From assembly GCF_900112415.1 (NCBI RefSeq), contig NZ_FOLV01000035.1, positions 1-40,382 of the forward strand: a stretch of DNA of 40,382 nt, read 5' to 3'. Position numbers and translations under genes: made by a program. The notes below the pieces were generated by a model. It did no database searches and was not told where the DNA came from. It saw only the letters and a list, made by a program, of their open reading frames with translations. The stretch is from Bacillus sp. 491mf (GTDB lineage Bacteria > Bacillota > Bacilli > Bacillales > Bacillaceae_G). Position 1 is the stretch's first letter; every line of letters starts with the position of its first letter. Shown here piece by piece: positions 14,788-26,080 of this stretch.

Positions 14788-16487
14788 TAATGAGTAATCC
14801 ACCTTTCTATACTTTCTAAATGCTCTTTCAATGCAATAGCAGCCTCTTTAATTTTTTTATCATTTTGTGAAGTGAGCACAGTTTCGAATTGTTGTAACAA
14901 GATGGAAACTTTCTTACGTTCGTCACCGAGTAACTCTTCATAGAGACGTTCGCCTTTTGCGAGCAACAAGCGATTTTCAGTCCGGTCGCGGGGATGAATT
15001 TTAATTTCTTTCAATTCTAGTAGTCTAGCTTCAATTTCTTTTTCTGTAAGATTTCCGGCATTTTGTTGGATAATTGCTCTTTTTTTCTCTCCAGTCGTTG
15101 TACTTATTACCTCGACTTCGAGAATGCCGTTAATGTCATATGTATAACGAATGTCAATTGCCTCTTGCCCGGCAGGAGCAGGAGGGACTTTAATTTTGAG
15201 TTCGCCAAGTTTTAAGTTATTTTTAACCAAGCGGTTTTCTCCTTGATAAACATCAACAAGTATGGATTGTTGTCGATCATTGACAGTATAAAGTCGTTCC
15301 ACTCGGCTCACAGGAATCGGTGTATTTCGTTCAATAATCGGGAAGAAGTATCCGAATTCTTTTTGTCCATTTCCTAACTCTTGAACAACACTAGTTCCTA
15401 ACGTATAAGGACAAACGTCCGTTAAGATAACTTCTTCTAGCGCTTTGTTTCGTTCTTTTAAAGCAACTTGAATCGCAGCGCCTAAAGCAACTGTTTCATC
15501 AGGATTAATATTTGCATAAGGCATACGTCCAAAAATTTTAGAAATGATGGATTTGATAAGTGGCATTCTTGTCGCTCCGCCAATTAGAATTACAGCATCT
15601 AAATCATTGGGATTTAACGATGCATCACGAAGTGCCCGTTCAATAGGGTAGCGAAGCCGTAAAAGAAGCGGGGTTACTATTTTTTCAAATTCATTTCTGT
15701 TAATAGGAGTTTCATATGTCTCATTATGAATTGTGACTCTCATACCTGCGCTATGTTCATTACATAGTGTGAGCTTACAACGTTCTGCTTGCGTATAAAT
15801 TAACGATTGAGTTTTCGAATCAAGTGAATTCAAATCAAGTTGGTGTGACTCTAAGAAATAGGACATTAAGCTTTTTGTGAAGTCTTCGCCCCCAAGGTAA
15901 TTATCGCCGGCGATGGATTTAACATCCATTACTCCTTCAAATAATTCCAGAATAGAAACATCGAATGTACCACCACCTAAATCAAATACAAGGAATTTTG
16001 TTTCTGTTTCCTCCTGGCATAGTCCGTAAGCGATCGCAGCAGCTGTTGGTTCGCTAATGAGTCGTTCAACTTTTAATCCGGCAATTTCTGCAGCGTGTTT
16101 CGTGGCTTTGCGCTGAGCATCATTGAAATAAGCAGGTACGCTAATTACAGCACCAGTAACCGGTTCATTTAAATATGCTTCTGCATCTTGTTTTAAAGAC
16201 TTGATGACAAAAGATGAAAGTTCTTCAGAAGAAAAAGTATACATACCTAATTCATATTTTTTCTCTGTTCCCATAAATCGTTTAAACGTTGATGCTGTAA
16301 AATGCGGATGGGTAATCAGCCGTTCTTTTGCAATACGTCCGACTAAAATCTCACCGTTTTCTTCAACGCTGACGACCGATGGTGTAAGATATTCGTCAAG
16401 TGCATTAGGGATAAGGATTGCGCCATCATCTGTCCAATAAGCCGCCAAACTATTTGTTGTTCCTAAGTCAATTCCGATCGTTGCCAT
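14787..16487 (-). CDS. hscC: HscC-type Hsp70 chaperone
   Basis: The 566-residue protein is an Hsp70 with a shortened C-terminus (DnaK is about 610 in Bacillus). It has the ATPase signatures [15 protein letters not shown] (4-18), [16 protein letters not shown] (about 170-185) and [17 protein letters not shown] (about 305-321), then [16 protein letters not shown] and [17 protein letters not shown]. The latter two strings and [10 protein letters not shown] are near-identical to E. coli HscC as I recall it, setting it apart from DnaK and HscA. The ATG at 16487 follows AAAGGTGATC; a GTG three codons upstream overlaps that RBS and is rejected. It is first gene of a three-gene operon with the J- and DUF1266 proteins. 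Confidence 0.85.
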   Translation of the reverse strand: MATIGIDLGTTNSLAAYWTDDGAILIPNALDEYLTPSVVSVEENGEILVGRIAKERLITHPHFTASTFKRFMGTEKKYELGMYTFSSEELSSFVIKSLKQDAEAYLNEPVTGAVISVPAYFNDAQRKATKHAAEIAGLKVERLISEPTAAAIAYGLCQEETETKFLVFDLGGGTFDVSILELFEGVMDVKSIAGDNYLGGEDFTKSLMSYFLESHQLDLNSLDSKTQSLIYTQAERCKLTLCNEHSAGMRVTIHNETYETPINRNEFEKIVTPLLLRLRYPIERALRDASLNPNDLDAVILIGGATRMPLIKSIISKIFGRMPYANINPDETVALGAAIQVALKERNKALEEVILTDVCPYTLGTSVVQELGNGQKEFGYFFPIIERNTPIPVSRVERLYTVNDRQQSILVDVYQGENRLVKNNLKLGELKIKVPPAPAGQEAIDIRYTYDINGILEVEVISTTTGEKKRAIIQQNAGNLTEKEIEARLLELKEIKIHPRDRTENRLLLAKGERLYEELLGDERKKVSILLQQFETVLTSQNDKKIKEAAIALKEHLESIERWITH

Positions 16488-16726
16488 ACTGATCACCTTT
16501 CTTCTTTATATTTTCTATATTTTCTATATTTTACTATATCATTGCAGTAGGGAAAAGTATCTAAAAAATAGCATAGAAAAGCTGTAATGGGATATTCAAA
16601 AAATGTAAAGCAGATGGAGATTAGGAGTGAAATAGGGGGATAAACCTTTCAAGAACTATATATGGATTATTATGTAATTACTCAATCACTCTATGAAAAA
16701 AGGCAGAAAAGCACTTTTTTCTTATT

Positions 16727-16883
16727 TCGACGAGATATGACAAATCAAAAAAGTTTTATTTGTTATAATATTTTTGCATAATTAGAGGAATGTGGAATTA
16801 TGGAAGTTGAATCATAATTAAATCGCAAAGGTAATCTCTTTTGATAGAGAACAAAGTAGAACGTAAGGGTAGGGATAGGCCAG
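16727..16883 (+). promoter_or_regulatory. Leader of the TPR gene, duplicated at 11850-12108
   Basis: TGTTATAATA (16761-16770, an extended -10-like TATAAT) is followed by a leader of about 110 bases with two blocks shared with 11889-11932 and 12080-12107. AGGGTAGGGATAGG provides the ribosome site. GGCCAGATG at 16878-16886 can pair with CATCTGGC in the terminator arm at the end of the gene. Confidence 0.45.
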
Positions 16884-17819
16884 ATGATGGAAGATAATCT
16901 TAGAAGAATTCGAGATTTACTGAAGGTTGGCGATGCTGATCAGGCAAGGAAAGAAGCGGAAATGCTTATAAAGGAAGACCCAAAAGACGCTTCCGGATAC
17001 TTTTGTTTAAGTCATGTTTATTTTTATGGATTTAGTGATAAGAATAATGCAAGTAAGTATTTAGAAGAGGCGCTTAAACTGGATCGTTTAAACGAGCAAG
17101 AACCTGCGGTAGTTTCAACAACGAAATTATCACCAGAAGAAATTGAACCACCATTATTGAGCACTGAAGCTGTGTTGGAGAAACAGCTGACGGAAGAAGT
17201 AGCTGCAGCCGAACAACCGCAGTTATCACTGAAAGAACATAAAAAAATTCAATCGGATTCAAAGGATGAATCTCCTTGGTATAAAAAATGGCAAATCTAT
17301 ATGGCCATTACGCTGTCTATTATTCTCGTTTATCGTGCTGGGAAATTATATAACGTTTATCATAAATCAAATGAAAATACGATGCCAAATATAAGCCAAG
17401 AAGAGAAGAAGGTTATTACTGAGTCTGCAGATAAGATACTTAAAATAAAACAAAAGAATTTCAATGTGCATACAGCTGTGCTCAAATTATATGGATTAAA
17501 AATAAGTGACTTTAGCGAGAATTCGCTTCGTGAATATGTATCCGATCAGTATGTACCAATTGTCATGGAAAAGGCTGGGCAACCGAGTGTAGAGAACTTA
17601 AAGAATTCACATCCTGCTAAATTTTATGAAGAAGAGACAAGTATGTACTTGTCAGTGAAAAGTGATGATAGTACTTTTATATTGGAAATTGCAGGGGATA
17701 GAATTAATCATATTTACGGAGAAACCTGGGATAATAGTGAGCAAGAAATGCAAAGGTATCATGAATTACTGAATAAGTTGGAAACGCAAGGTGTGGAAGC
17801 GAAAGGTAAAAAAGACTGA
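16884..17819 (+). CDS. TPR protein with central membrane helix, divergent from the chaperone operon
   Basis: The 311-residue protein has an N-terminal TPR-like pair (LRRIRDLLKVGDADQARKEA through KYLEEALKLDRLNE, about 4-70), an acidic linker, a single membrane helix around residues 137-155 (IYMAITLSIILVYRAGKLY) and a C-terminal domain of about 140 residues that I do not recognise. It is transcribed away from hscC with a 396-base spacer, so it is probably a linked partner with its TPR in the cytoplasm. A second ATG one codon later is equally possible. Confidence 0.7.
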   Translation: MMEDNLRRIRDLLKVGDADQARKEAEMLIKEDPKDASGYFCLSHVYFYGFSDKNNASKYLEEALKLDRLNEQEPAVVSTTKLSPEEIEPPLLSTEAVLEKQLTEEVAAAEQPQLSLKEHKKIQSDSKDESPWYKKWQIYMAITLSIILVYRAGKLYNVYHKSNENTMPNISQEEKKVITESADKILKIKQKNFNVHTAVLKLYGLKISDFSENSLREYVSDQYVPIVMEKAGQPSVENLKNSHPAKFYEEETSMYLSVKSDDSTFILEIAGDRINHIYGETWDNSEQEMQRYHELLNKLETQGVEAKGKKD

Positions 17820-17835
17820 AGTATAAGCAGAACAA

Positions 17836-17876
17836 CAAAAATAAGCTGGATGTTTTTTCGCATCTGGCTTATTTTT
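17836..17876 (+). terminator. Terminator after the TPR gene
   Basis: AAAAATAAGCTGGATG and CATCTGGCTTATTTTTG form a 15-bp stem with one G-T pair, followed by TTG. Related to the terminator at 12098-12132. Confidence 0.8.
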
Positions 17877-17954
17877 GTTGTTTGCATCAAGCCGCTTCCG
17901 GCGTATCCTCAATTTGAAAAAAAGTGTTAAAATAAAGTGAAACTTTCCTACCTG

Positions 17955-18037
17955 TGTGTCGAATATAGCCGAGGAATCTTTAAATCATGTCGAAGCGCCG
18001 ATAAATGATACATTTGCGCCGATATATTGTGAGTCTC
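17955..18037 (-). repeat. Dispersed CGGCGCTTCGA repeat, copy 3
   Basis: Plus strand reads GTGTCGAATATAGCCGAGGA, then ATCTTTAAATCATGTCGAAG, CGCCGATAAATG and GCGCCGATATATTGTG, the reverse complement of the consensus. It lies between the TPR gene terminator and yhaO, and a long open frame through it creates a false 41-codon extension of yhaO. Confidence 0.75.
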
Positions 18038-18078
18038 GGCTGACCAAGCAAAGTAGGACGGAGAAAGGACGTTACAGT

Positions 18079-19320
18079 GTGAAAAAAGTAAAGTTTATTC
18101 ATGCGGCAGATTTGCATTTAGATAGTCCGTTTAAAGGGATGGAACTGAATGTACCCTTCTTTATATGGGAAAGAATGAAGGAAAGTACATTTCGTTCGTT
18201 TCTGCGCATTGTGGATAAAGCGATTCAAGAGCAAGTTGATTTTGTTTTGCTTGCGGGGGATTTGTATGATGCAGAGACGAGAAGTTTGCGGGCGCAGGTG
18301 TTTGTTCGTGAGCAAATGAAGCGTCTGGCGCAGTATGATATTCCGGTATATGTGATTCACGGCAATCATGATCATTTAGGCGGGAGCTGGGCGGCCATTG
18401 AGTTTCCAAGTAATGTGCATGTTTTTACAGAGCCTTATATAGAAGAAAAATCATTTTATAAAGACGAGGAGCTGCTTGCCTCTATTTACGGATTTAGTTA
18501 TCAGCAGCAAGCTGTGACGGATAATATGACAGCGCAATATAAAAAGATGACGGGTGCACCGTTTCATATCGGTATGCTGCACGGAAGTGTGGAAGGGGAT
18601 TCGGATCATAACCGGTATGCGCCGTTTCAAATTCGTGAACTGAAGGAGAAGGGGTTTGATTACTGGGCGCTTGGTCATATACATAAACGTGAAGTGTTAG
18701 CAGAAGAACCGTGCATTGTATATTCTGGCAATATTCAAGGGAGACACCGAAAGGAAACGGGAGAGAAAGGTGCGTACGTAGTTTCCTTGTCTTCGCAAGG
18801 GACAGAACTAACATTTTTTAGTACGAATGATGTGATTTGGGATGAGATTTCGATTCCGATTGATGAGTTAGAAACGGTTGATGATTTGATTCACGCCTGT
18901 ACGGAGAGCATGAACGGTGTGCGAAGAGAAGAGGAAGGTTTGCTTGTGACGATGACGTTTACAGGGCAATCTGCGCTTGCTTCTTATTTGCGTGATGAAA
19001 AGCGCGTGGAAGAAATCTTGCAAATTGTCTCATCAGGCGAGGAGCGCAGCAATTTTGTTTATGTTGTGAAATGGAAGAATGAAACGATTTCGTTTGCGGA
19101 AATTGAGAAGTTGAAGAACGAGAACCATTTTATCGGGAATGTGCTGCAAGAGCTTGAGTCGTTTTCGAGTATGGATGAGGTGCTGCGAACCATTTGGACA
19201 TCACCTGTTGCGAGGAAGGTACTTCACTCATTTTCTGAGGAAGAAAAGAAAGAGATTCAAAAGTCAGCTGAGAATATTATTTTAGAGCAATTACTAGAGC
19301 AAGAGAGGAGTAAAGCATGA
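18079..19320 (+). CDS. yhaO: YhaO, SbcD-like metallophosphoesterase (DNA nuclease subunit)
   Basis: The 413-residue protein is a calcineurin-like exonuclease of the SbcD/Mre11 family. Metal motifs are FIHAADLHLDSPF (about 4-16), VLLAGDLYD (about 53-61), VIHGNHDHLGG (about 91-101), GMLHGS and YWALGHIHKRE. The frame opens 41 codons upstream inside the dispersed repeat; the GTG at 18079 has AAAGGAC at proper spacing, gives VKKVKFIHAADLHLD and the length of B. subtilis YhaO, so it is the chosen start. The gene overlaps yhaN by ATGA, so the two are translationally coupled and likely form an SbcCD-like complex acting on DNA ends or hairpins. Confidence 0.9.
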   Translation: MKKVKFIHAADLHLDSPFKGMELNVPFFIWERMKESTFRSFLRIVDKAIQEQVDFVLLAGDLYDAETRSLRAQVFVREQMKRLAQYDIPVYVIHGNHDHLGGSWAAIEFPSNVHVFTEPYIEEKSFYKDEELLASIYGFSYQQQAVTDNMTAQYKKMTGAPFHIGMLHGSVEGDSDHNRYAPFQIRELKEKGFDYWALGHIHKREVLAEEPCIVYSGNIQGRHRKETGEKGAYVVSLSSQGTELTFFSTNDVIWDEISIPIDELETVDDLIHACTESMNGVRREEEGLLVTMTFTGQSALASYLRDEKRVEEILQIVSSGEERSNFVYVVKWKNETISFAEIEKLKNENHFIGNVLQELESFSSMDEVLRTIWTSPVARKVLHSFSEEEKKEIQKSAENIILEQLLEQERSKA

Positions 19321-22145
19321 GAATAGAAAAGCTTCATATTTACGGATATGGAAAATTAGAAAATGCTGAGCTGAGTCTTTCCATGCTTACGGTATTGTAC
19401 GGAGAAAATGAAGCTGGCAAGTCGACGATTCGTTCGTTTATGAAGAGCATATTGTTTGGCTTTCCGACAAGGGGCCAGCGCCGTTATGAGCCGAAAGAAG
19501 GCGGGAAATACGGCGGTGCGCTTACGGTTTTTACTGAGGAGTATGGACGATTAAAAATTGAACGTCTTCCCAAAACAGCGGCCGGTGAGGTGACGGTTTA
19601 TTTTGCGGATGGAAAAACAGGCGGTGAGGAAATTTTAAAGCAACTGTTAAACGGAATGAATGAGCAGTTGTTTGATTCTGTGTTTTCTTTTGACATGCAT
19701 GGGTTGCAAAATATTCACCATATCGGCGAAGGGGATATTGGTAACTACTTATTTTCAGCAAGTGCAGTTGGCAGCGACGGGTTGTTACGCCTAGAAAAGA
19801 CGCTTGAGAAAGAAATGGAGCAGCGCTTTAAACCAAATGGCCGCAAGCCGGAAATTAATGTGGCGCTGCATGAGTTGAAAAATCTGCAAGACCAGCTCGC
19901 AGATTGGCAAGGGAAAATTGCTGCGTATGAAGAGCTTGTCGGAAAGAAAAAGAGTATGGAAGAGCGCCTTTCTATTATTCGCACCGAGCAGCAAGAAGCG
20001 GGAAAGCGAAAGCAAGATTATGAAGTGCTAGAAGCGCTGCAGCCGCTTTTTTTAGAAAAGCGTGCGTGTGAACGGTTTTTACAGCAACATGCAGAGCATA
20101 AGTTTCCTGTTGATGGTTTGCAGCGTTATGGAGGGATAAAAGCACGGCTTGAACCGCTTCAGCTCCAAGAAGAGGGGCTGCAAAAGAAAATAGCTGGTGC
20201 AAAGTTTGAAATAGAAGCATTACGAGTAAATGAAGAATTGCTTCAACAAGATATGTACGTAGAAGAGCTTCGTTTGCAGCATATGTCTTATGAAGCAGCG
20301 CTACAGGAAGTGCGGGATTTGACGGGGCGCATTTTACATATCGAAGAAGAAATACAAGATTTGCAGCAGCAAATCGGCGCTACATTTGCGCGCGAGGACG
20401 TTCTTTCTTTTAATGTGAGCCTAGCGATGAAGGAAACGATTACGCAAATGGTGCAGCAAGCAAAAGAGGTAGAAAAGCGAAAAGGGCAGTTAGATGAACG
20501 ATTTAAAACAGCGCAGGAGCAGTTAGAGGAACAAGAAGAAGCCGTGAAAAAGCTGCAGTCGCAAACATTGCCAGACCAGGAGCGGGAGAACTATTTGCCA
20601 AAGGTGCAAAGTGCCGCATCTCGCCAAAAGCGAAATCGCAAAGCACCGCAGATGAATAAAACGGTGCTGATTGTATTCGGTATGGATGTTTTACTGCTGC
20701 TTGCCGGTGTTTTTATGGATAATCGTAAGTTGTTGTTTGCAGGAGTCTTTTTGTTAATTGGCCTTGTAGTTTTTTATGTGATGTATATGAAAGGGTCAGA
20801 TGAACAAGAAGGCAATGAAGCGCTTGAACTTCAGTATCGCCTTGAGAAAGATGATGAGGTGCGGAAGTTATTAGAGCGCGAGGAATTTAAGTTAAAGCAA
20901 ATTGAGCGTGGGTATGAACGTGTTCTTTCTGAATATGACGAGTGGGAACGCGATCTGTTTAGTGTGAATGAACAGGTGAAATTGTATAAAGAGGAGTATA
21001 CGTTGCCACATAATTTTACGCACGCACACATATTGCCGGCGTTTGAACGGATCGAAAAGATACAGCAACTGTACCGAGATTTAACGAAGCAGCAAGAACG
21101 AAAAGAATTACAGGCAGACATGATTTCCGGGTTTGAACATAAACTAATGAAACTAACGGTTGTTACAGAAAGAAGCGCCGAGACACCGTCGTTATTTTTG
21201 TATGGGTTAAGTAAAGATGTGCAGAAAGAAAAGGAAAAGCAATTACGGAAAAAGCAGCTGCTAGAAAAGCGTGCGGCGTGGGAAGAAGAGTATGCTGCAT
21301 ATCATCAGAAGATTCATCATCTATTAGAAGAACGTCAGCATATTTTGGACATTGCTGCGGCAACTGATGAAGAGGCGTTTTTAACGGCGGCAAAGCAAGC
21401 GGAGCAAATAGAAGAGAAAAAGCAGCAGCTGAGCCGGTTAATTCCGCAAATGGACGTACTAGAAGGGCGACTCATGACGTCAGCGCTAGAGAATGGGTAT
21501 CGTCTAGAAGGATATGAAGAGGAGCGGAAGAAAGAGCAGGAACAAATAGACAGGCTAATGCAGGAGGAAAAAGAGTTGACGCATACACTTGCCGCTCTTC
21601 GTCTTGATATCACCCAGTTAGAAGAAGGCCGGACGTACGGTGATGTCCTTCATGAATGGGAGCTGAAAAAATCACAAGTGCGTGAACAGGTGAAAAAATG
21701 GGCAGCTTATGCAGCGGCAAAGGCGGTATTAACGAAAACGAAGAAGTATTACCATGAAGTGCAGCTGCCGCGTATTTTGCAAAAAGCAGAAGAGTATTTT
21801 ATATATTTAACAAGTGGAAATTATGTAAAAGTCTTTTCGCCAGATGCAGAAGAGCCGTTTATAGTAGAACGACAAGATGGACTGCGTTTTTATAGCCATG
21901 AATTAAGCCAAGCGACAGCGGAGCAGCTCTATTTATCGCTGCGGTTTGCGCTCGCGCATACGTTTGAAGGGCAGTATCCGTTTATTATTGATGATAGCTT
22001 CGTACACTTTGACGTGCTGCGAACGGAGCGAACTGTGCATCTGATGAAGGAATTAGCGAAGGAACGACAAGTGATTTTCTTTACTTGTCATAAGCATCTT
22101 TTAGATTTCTTTGTAGAAGATGAGATTCAGCGATTAACGCAGTAA
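19317..22145 (+). CDS. yhaN: YhaN, SbcC/Rad50-like AAA ATPase with coiled coils and membrane segments
   Basis: The 942-residue protein has a Walker A YGENEAGKSTIRSFM (about 28-42), long coiled coils (about 180-430 and 490-790), and a C-terminal ABC signature-like region with Walker B QYPFIIDDSFVHFDVLR (about 882-898). Unlike true SbcC, the middle has two adjacent hydrophobic helices around 446-487 (VLIVFGMDVLLLLAGVF and LLFAGVFLLIGLVVFYVMY), in the place of the zinc hook, so the coils are probably fixed to the membrane. Partner of YhaO. A structured region after the stop (22160-22210) may be a weak terminator. Confidence 0.9.
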   Translation: MRIEKLHIYGYGKLENAELSLSMLTVLYGENEAGKSTIRSFMKSILFGFPTRGQRRYEPKEGGKYGGALTVFTEEYGRLKIERLPKTAAGEVTVYFADGKTGGEEILKQLLNGMNEQLFDSVFSFDMHGLQNIHHIGEGDIGNYLFSASAVGSDGLLRLEKTLEKEMEQRFKPNGRKPEINVALHELKNLQDQLADWQGKIAAYEELVGKKKSMEERLSIIRTEQQEAGKRKQDYEVLEALQPLFLEKRACERFLQQHAEHKFPVDGLQRYGGIKARLEPLQLQEEGLQKKIAGAKFEIEALRVNEELLQQDMYVEELRLQHMSYEAALQEVRDLTGRILHIEEEIQDLQQQIGATFAREDVLSFNVSLAMKETITQMVQQAKEVEKRKGQLDERFKTAQEQLEEQEEAVKKLQSQTLPDQERENYLPKVQSAASRQKRNRKAPQMNKTVLIVFGMDVLLLLAGVFMDNRKLLFAGVFLLIGLVVFYVMYMKGSDEQEGNEALELQYRLEKDDEVRKLLEREEFKLKQIERGYERVLSEYDEWERDLFSVNEQVKLYKEEYTLPHNFTHAHILPAFERIEKIQQLYRDLTKQQERKELQADMISGFEHKLMKLTVVTERSAETPSLFLYGLSKDVQKEKEKQLRKKQLLEKRAAWEEEYAAYHQKIHHLLEERQHILDIAAATDEEAFLTAAKQAEQIEEKKQQLSRLIPQMDVLEGRLMTSALENGYRLEGYEEERKKEQEQIDRLMQEEKELTHTLAALRLDITQLEEGRTYGDVLHEWELKKSQVREQVKKWAAYAAAKAVLTKTKKYYHEVQLPRILQKAEEYFIYLTSGNYVKVFSPDAEEPFIVERQDGLRFYSHELSQATAEQLYLSLRFALAHTFEGQYPFIIDDSFVHFDVLRTERTVHLMKELAKERQVIFFTCHKHLLDFFVEDEIQRLTQ

Positions 22146-22150
22146 ATTAA

Positions 22151-23245
<1,095 letters not shown>

Positions 23246-23250
23246 AAAGG

Positions 23251-23292
23251 AGAAGCTGATCAAAAGTCCACTTTTGGTTAGCTTCTTTTATT
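23251..23292 (+). terminator. Terminator after yhaM
   Basis: AGAAGCT...CAAAAGT with ACTTTTGGTTAGCTTCT, followed by TTTATTTTTTT, 6 bases after the stop. Confidence 0.75.
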
Positions 23293-23319
23293 TTTTTGGT
23301 ATGATTTAGTGTTATTTAT

Positions 23320-23434
23320 GTGTCGGATATCGTCGAGGAATCTTTAAATTGTGTCGAAGCGCCGATATATTTTAAATTGTGGTCGATATATTGCAAAAAG
23401 CGCCGATAAATGCACCATTTCCGCCGATATATTG
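23320..23434 (-). repeat. Dispersed CGGCGCTTCGA repeat, copy 4 (longest)
   Basis: Plus strand: TGTCGGATATCGTCGAGGAA, TCTTTAAATTGTGTCGAAGC, GCCGATATATTTTAAATTG, GTCGATATATTGC, AAAAAGCGCCGATAAATG, CCGCCGATATATTGC. Four CGATAWA units spaced 20-27 bases. It begins 28 bases after the yhaM terminator. The rest of the spacer to 23615 is AT-rich with no PlcR box. Confidence 0.75.
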
Positions 23435-23615
23435 CTGGGAACGACATCATAACTAAAAAGATTCCACTCCAGAAAAATTATCGTAATAAAATAAACTGTA
23501 TTTAATTTTCGATATATTACAAAAATATTGAAAATTCAGCTGTTCGATAATAATATATAAATATCGACAAAAAGAGATGAGTCGATAACTTATACATAAT
23601 GGAGGAGGGACTACG

Positions 23616-25997
23616 TTGAAAAAGAACAGAAAATTAAAAACTTTTTCAGTGTTGGCAACAGGGGCAATGTTAAGTTCTATGTTTGCTTTCGGTGGTCATG
23701 CTGCTTATGCAGAGTCATCACTGGCGCCATCTAGTTTCATAGATGAGCATTTAATACCGGAGGATCGCTTGGCAAATGCGTTGAAACAACGCGGGGTTAT
23801 TGATTCTTCTGCATCACAAGCAGAAACGTCAAAGGCTGTAGAAAAATACATAGAGAAGAAGAATGGCGAAAATCCTGGAAAGGAAACAACGCCAGAAGAC
23901 AGCCTTACACAAGAAGCTACTGACTTTATGAAAAAAGTAAAAGATGAAAAGATGAAAGAAAAAGCGCAGCAAGTAGAGAATGGTCCAGCAAATGGAGAAG
24001 CATCTGGATTTACTGCTGGAAAATTGAATGGGAAAGTTCCGACATCTCCAGCGAAGCAGGCTGAATATAATGGGGCAGTTCGCAAAGATAAAGTTCTTGT
24101 GCTACTTGTAGAATATAGTGATTTTAAACATAATAATGTCGATCAAGATCCAGGATATATGTATGCGAATGATTTTAATCGTGAGCATTATCAAAACATG
24201 TTATTTGGTGATAAGCCGTTTACATTATTCAATGGCACGAACATTAAAACATTCAAGCAATATTATGAAGAGCAATCAGGCGGCAGTTATACAGTCGACG
24301 GTACTGTAACAGAGTGGTTGAGTGTTCCAGGTAAAGCGGCAGATTACGGCGCTGATGCTGGTACTGGTCATGATAATAAAGGACCATTAGGACCACGTGA
24401 TTTAGTAAAAGACGCATTAAAAGCAGCGGTGGAAAAAGGTATTAATTTAGCTGATTATGACCAATTTGATCAATACGATTACAACGGCAATGGTAATAAA
24501 AATGAACCAGATGGAATTATCGATCATTTAATGGTTGTTCACGCTGGTGTTGGACAAGAAGCTGGCGGTGGAAAATTGAAAGATGATGCAATTTGGTCTC
24601 ATCGTTCAAAACTTGGGGCAAAGCCTTATGCAATCGATGGAACGAAATCATCTGTTCCAAACTGGGGCGGAAAGATGGCTGCGTATGATTACACAATCGA
24701 GCCTGAAGACGGTGCAGTTGGTGTATTTGCGCATGAATTTGGTCATGATTTAGGTTTACCGGATGAGTACGATACAAAGTATTCTGGACAAGGTGAGCCG
24801 ATTGAAGCTTGGTCTATTATGAGCGGCGGTAGCTGGGCTGGAAGAGTTGCTGGAACAGAACCGACAAGTTTCTCTCCGCAAAATAAAGAATTCTTCCAAA
24901 AGAATATGAAGGGTAATTGGGCGAATATTGTTCAGGTAGACTACGATAAACTTCGTGGTGTTGGATCGGCAACGTATTTAGATCAAAGTGTTACGAAGTC
25001 AAATCGCCCAGGAATTATTCGTGTGAATTTACCTGATAAAGAATTGAAAAATATTGAACCTGGTTTTGGAAAGAAATTTTATTATAGTACAAAAGGAAAT
25101 GACATCCATACAACATTAGAGACACCATTATTTGATTTAACAAATGCAACGAATGCGAAATTTGATTACAAAGCATTCTATGAATTAGAAGCAAAGTATG
25201 ATTTCCTAGATGTATATGCGATTGCAGAAGATGGAACGAAAACAAAGATTGATAGAATGGGTGACAAAGACATCAAGAATGGTGTGGACACAACGAACGA
25301 TAAATGGATTGATAAATCTTATGATTTAAGTCAATTCAAAGGTAAAAAAGTAAAACTACAATTTGACTATTTAACAGATATTGCTGTAGCATACAGAGGA
25401 TTTGCGCTTGATAATGCGACTTTAACAGTAGATGGTAAAGTTGTGTTCTCTGATGATGCAGAGGGACAACCAAGCTTTACGTTAAAAGGCTTTACGGCTT
25501 CTAATGGATTGGAATATAAGAAAAATAACTACTATTTAGAGTGGAGAAACTACGCTGGTTCTGATGAAGCACTGCAATATGGACGCGGTCCAGTTTACAA
25601 TACAGGACTTGTTGTATGGTATGCAGACCAAAGCTTTACAGATAACTGGGTTGGTGTACATCCAGGCGAAGGATTCCTTGGAGTAGTAGATTCTCATCCA
25701 GAAGCGATTGTAGGATCATTAAATGGTCAGCCATCTGTGAAAAGTAGCACGCGTTATCAAATTGCAGATGCTGCGTTCTCATTTGATCAAACACCGGCGT
25801 GGAAAGTAAATTCACCGTCACGCGGCGTATTTGATTATAAAGGGTTACCAGGTGTGGCTAAATTCGATGACTCTAAAGTATATATAAACAAGTTAATTCC
25901 AGATGCAGGACGCAAACTTCCAAACCTTGGCCTGAAATTTGAAGTAGTAGGTCAAGCTGATGATAAGTCTGCAGGAGCAGTTTGGATTCATCGTTAA
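23616..25997 (+). CDS. Immune inhibitor A family metalloprotease (InhA)
   Basis: The 793-residue secreted zinc protease has a signal peptide ending near AYA-ES (residue 32), a propeptide, and a thermolysin/M6-type site [14 protein letters not shown] (373-386) with SIMSGGSW downstream. [13 protein letters not shown] and the C-terminal [10 protein letters not shown] and [13 protein letters not shown] are hallmark InhA strings. InhA proteins cleave antibacterial peptides, host proteins and NprA. InhA1 has HEYGH, InhA2 HEFGH; this protein mixes features of both and cannot be assigned to either. The start is TTG with GGAGGAGGG. It has its own spacer without PlcR box and lies between yhaM and yhaL, which are adjacent in B. 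subtilis. Confidence 0.9.
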   Translation: MKKNRKLKTFSVLATGAMLSSMFAFGGHAAYAESSLAPSSFIDEHLIPEDRLANALKQRGVIDSSASQAETSKAVEKYIEKKNGENPGKETTPEDSLTQEATDFMKKVKDEKMKEKAQQVENGPANGEASGFTAGKLNGKVPTSPAKQAEYNGAVRKDKVLVLLVEYSDFKHNNVDQDPGYMYANDFNREHYQNMLFGDKPFTLFNGTNIKTFKQYYEEQSGGSYTVDGTVTEWLSVPGKAADYGADAGTGHDNKGPLGPRDLVKDALKAAVEKGINLADYDQFDQYDYNGNGNKNEPDGIIDHLMVVHAGVGQEAGGGKLKDDAIWSHRSKLGAKPYAIDGTKSSVPNWGGKMAAYDYTIEPEDGAVGVFAHEFGHDLGLPDEYDTKYSGQGEPIEAWSIMSGGSWAGRVAGTEPTSFSPQNKEFFQKNMKGNWANIVQVDYDKLRGVGSATYLDQSVTKSNRPGIIRVNLPDKELKNIEPGFGKKFYYSTKGNDIHTTLETPLFDLTNATNAKFDYKAFYELEAKYDFLDVYAIAEDGTKTKIDRMGDKDIKNGVDTTNDKWIDKSYDLSQFKGKKVKLQFDYLTDIAVAYRGFALDNATLTVDGKVVFSDDAEGQPSFTLKGFTASNGLEYKKNNYYLEWRNYAGSDEALQYGRGPVYNTGLVVWYADQSFTDNWVGVHPGEGFLGVVDSHPEAIVGSLNGQPSVKSSTRYQIADAAFSFDQTPAWKVNSPSRGVFDYKGLPGVAKFDDSKVYINKLIPDAGRKLPNLGLKFEVVGQADDKSAGAVWIHR

Positions 25998-26023
25998 GTA
26001 AAATAAAAGAGTCATAAAACCTT

Positions 26024-26073
26024 CCTTCCTTTCATACAGTAAAACTAACCAAGCTTGTCTGATGAAAGGAAGG
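26024..26073 (+). promoter_or_regulatory. Hairpin burying the yhaL ribosome-binding site
   Basis: CCTTCCTTTCAT (26024-26035) is a perfect 12-base complement of ATGAAAGGAAGG (26062-26073), which contains the yhaL Shine-Dalgarno sequence 8 bases before its ATG. A 26-base loop separates the arms. The structure would block translation of yhaL unless opened; it could also act as an attenuator, although no T run follows. Confidence 0.6.
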
Positions 26074-26080
26074 AACTTTA

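Noticed and set aside
17956-18078. 41-codon upstream extension of yhaO
   Set aside because: It is the dispersed repeat read as protein; GTG 18079 has a good RBS and gives the family N-terminus.
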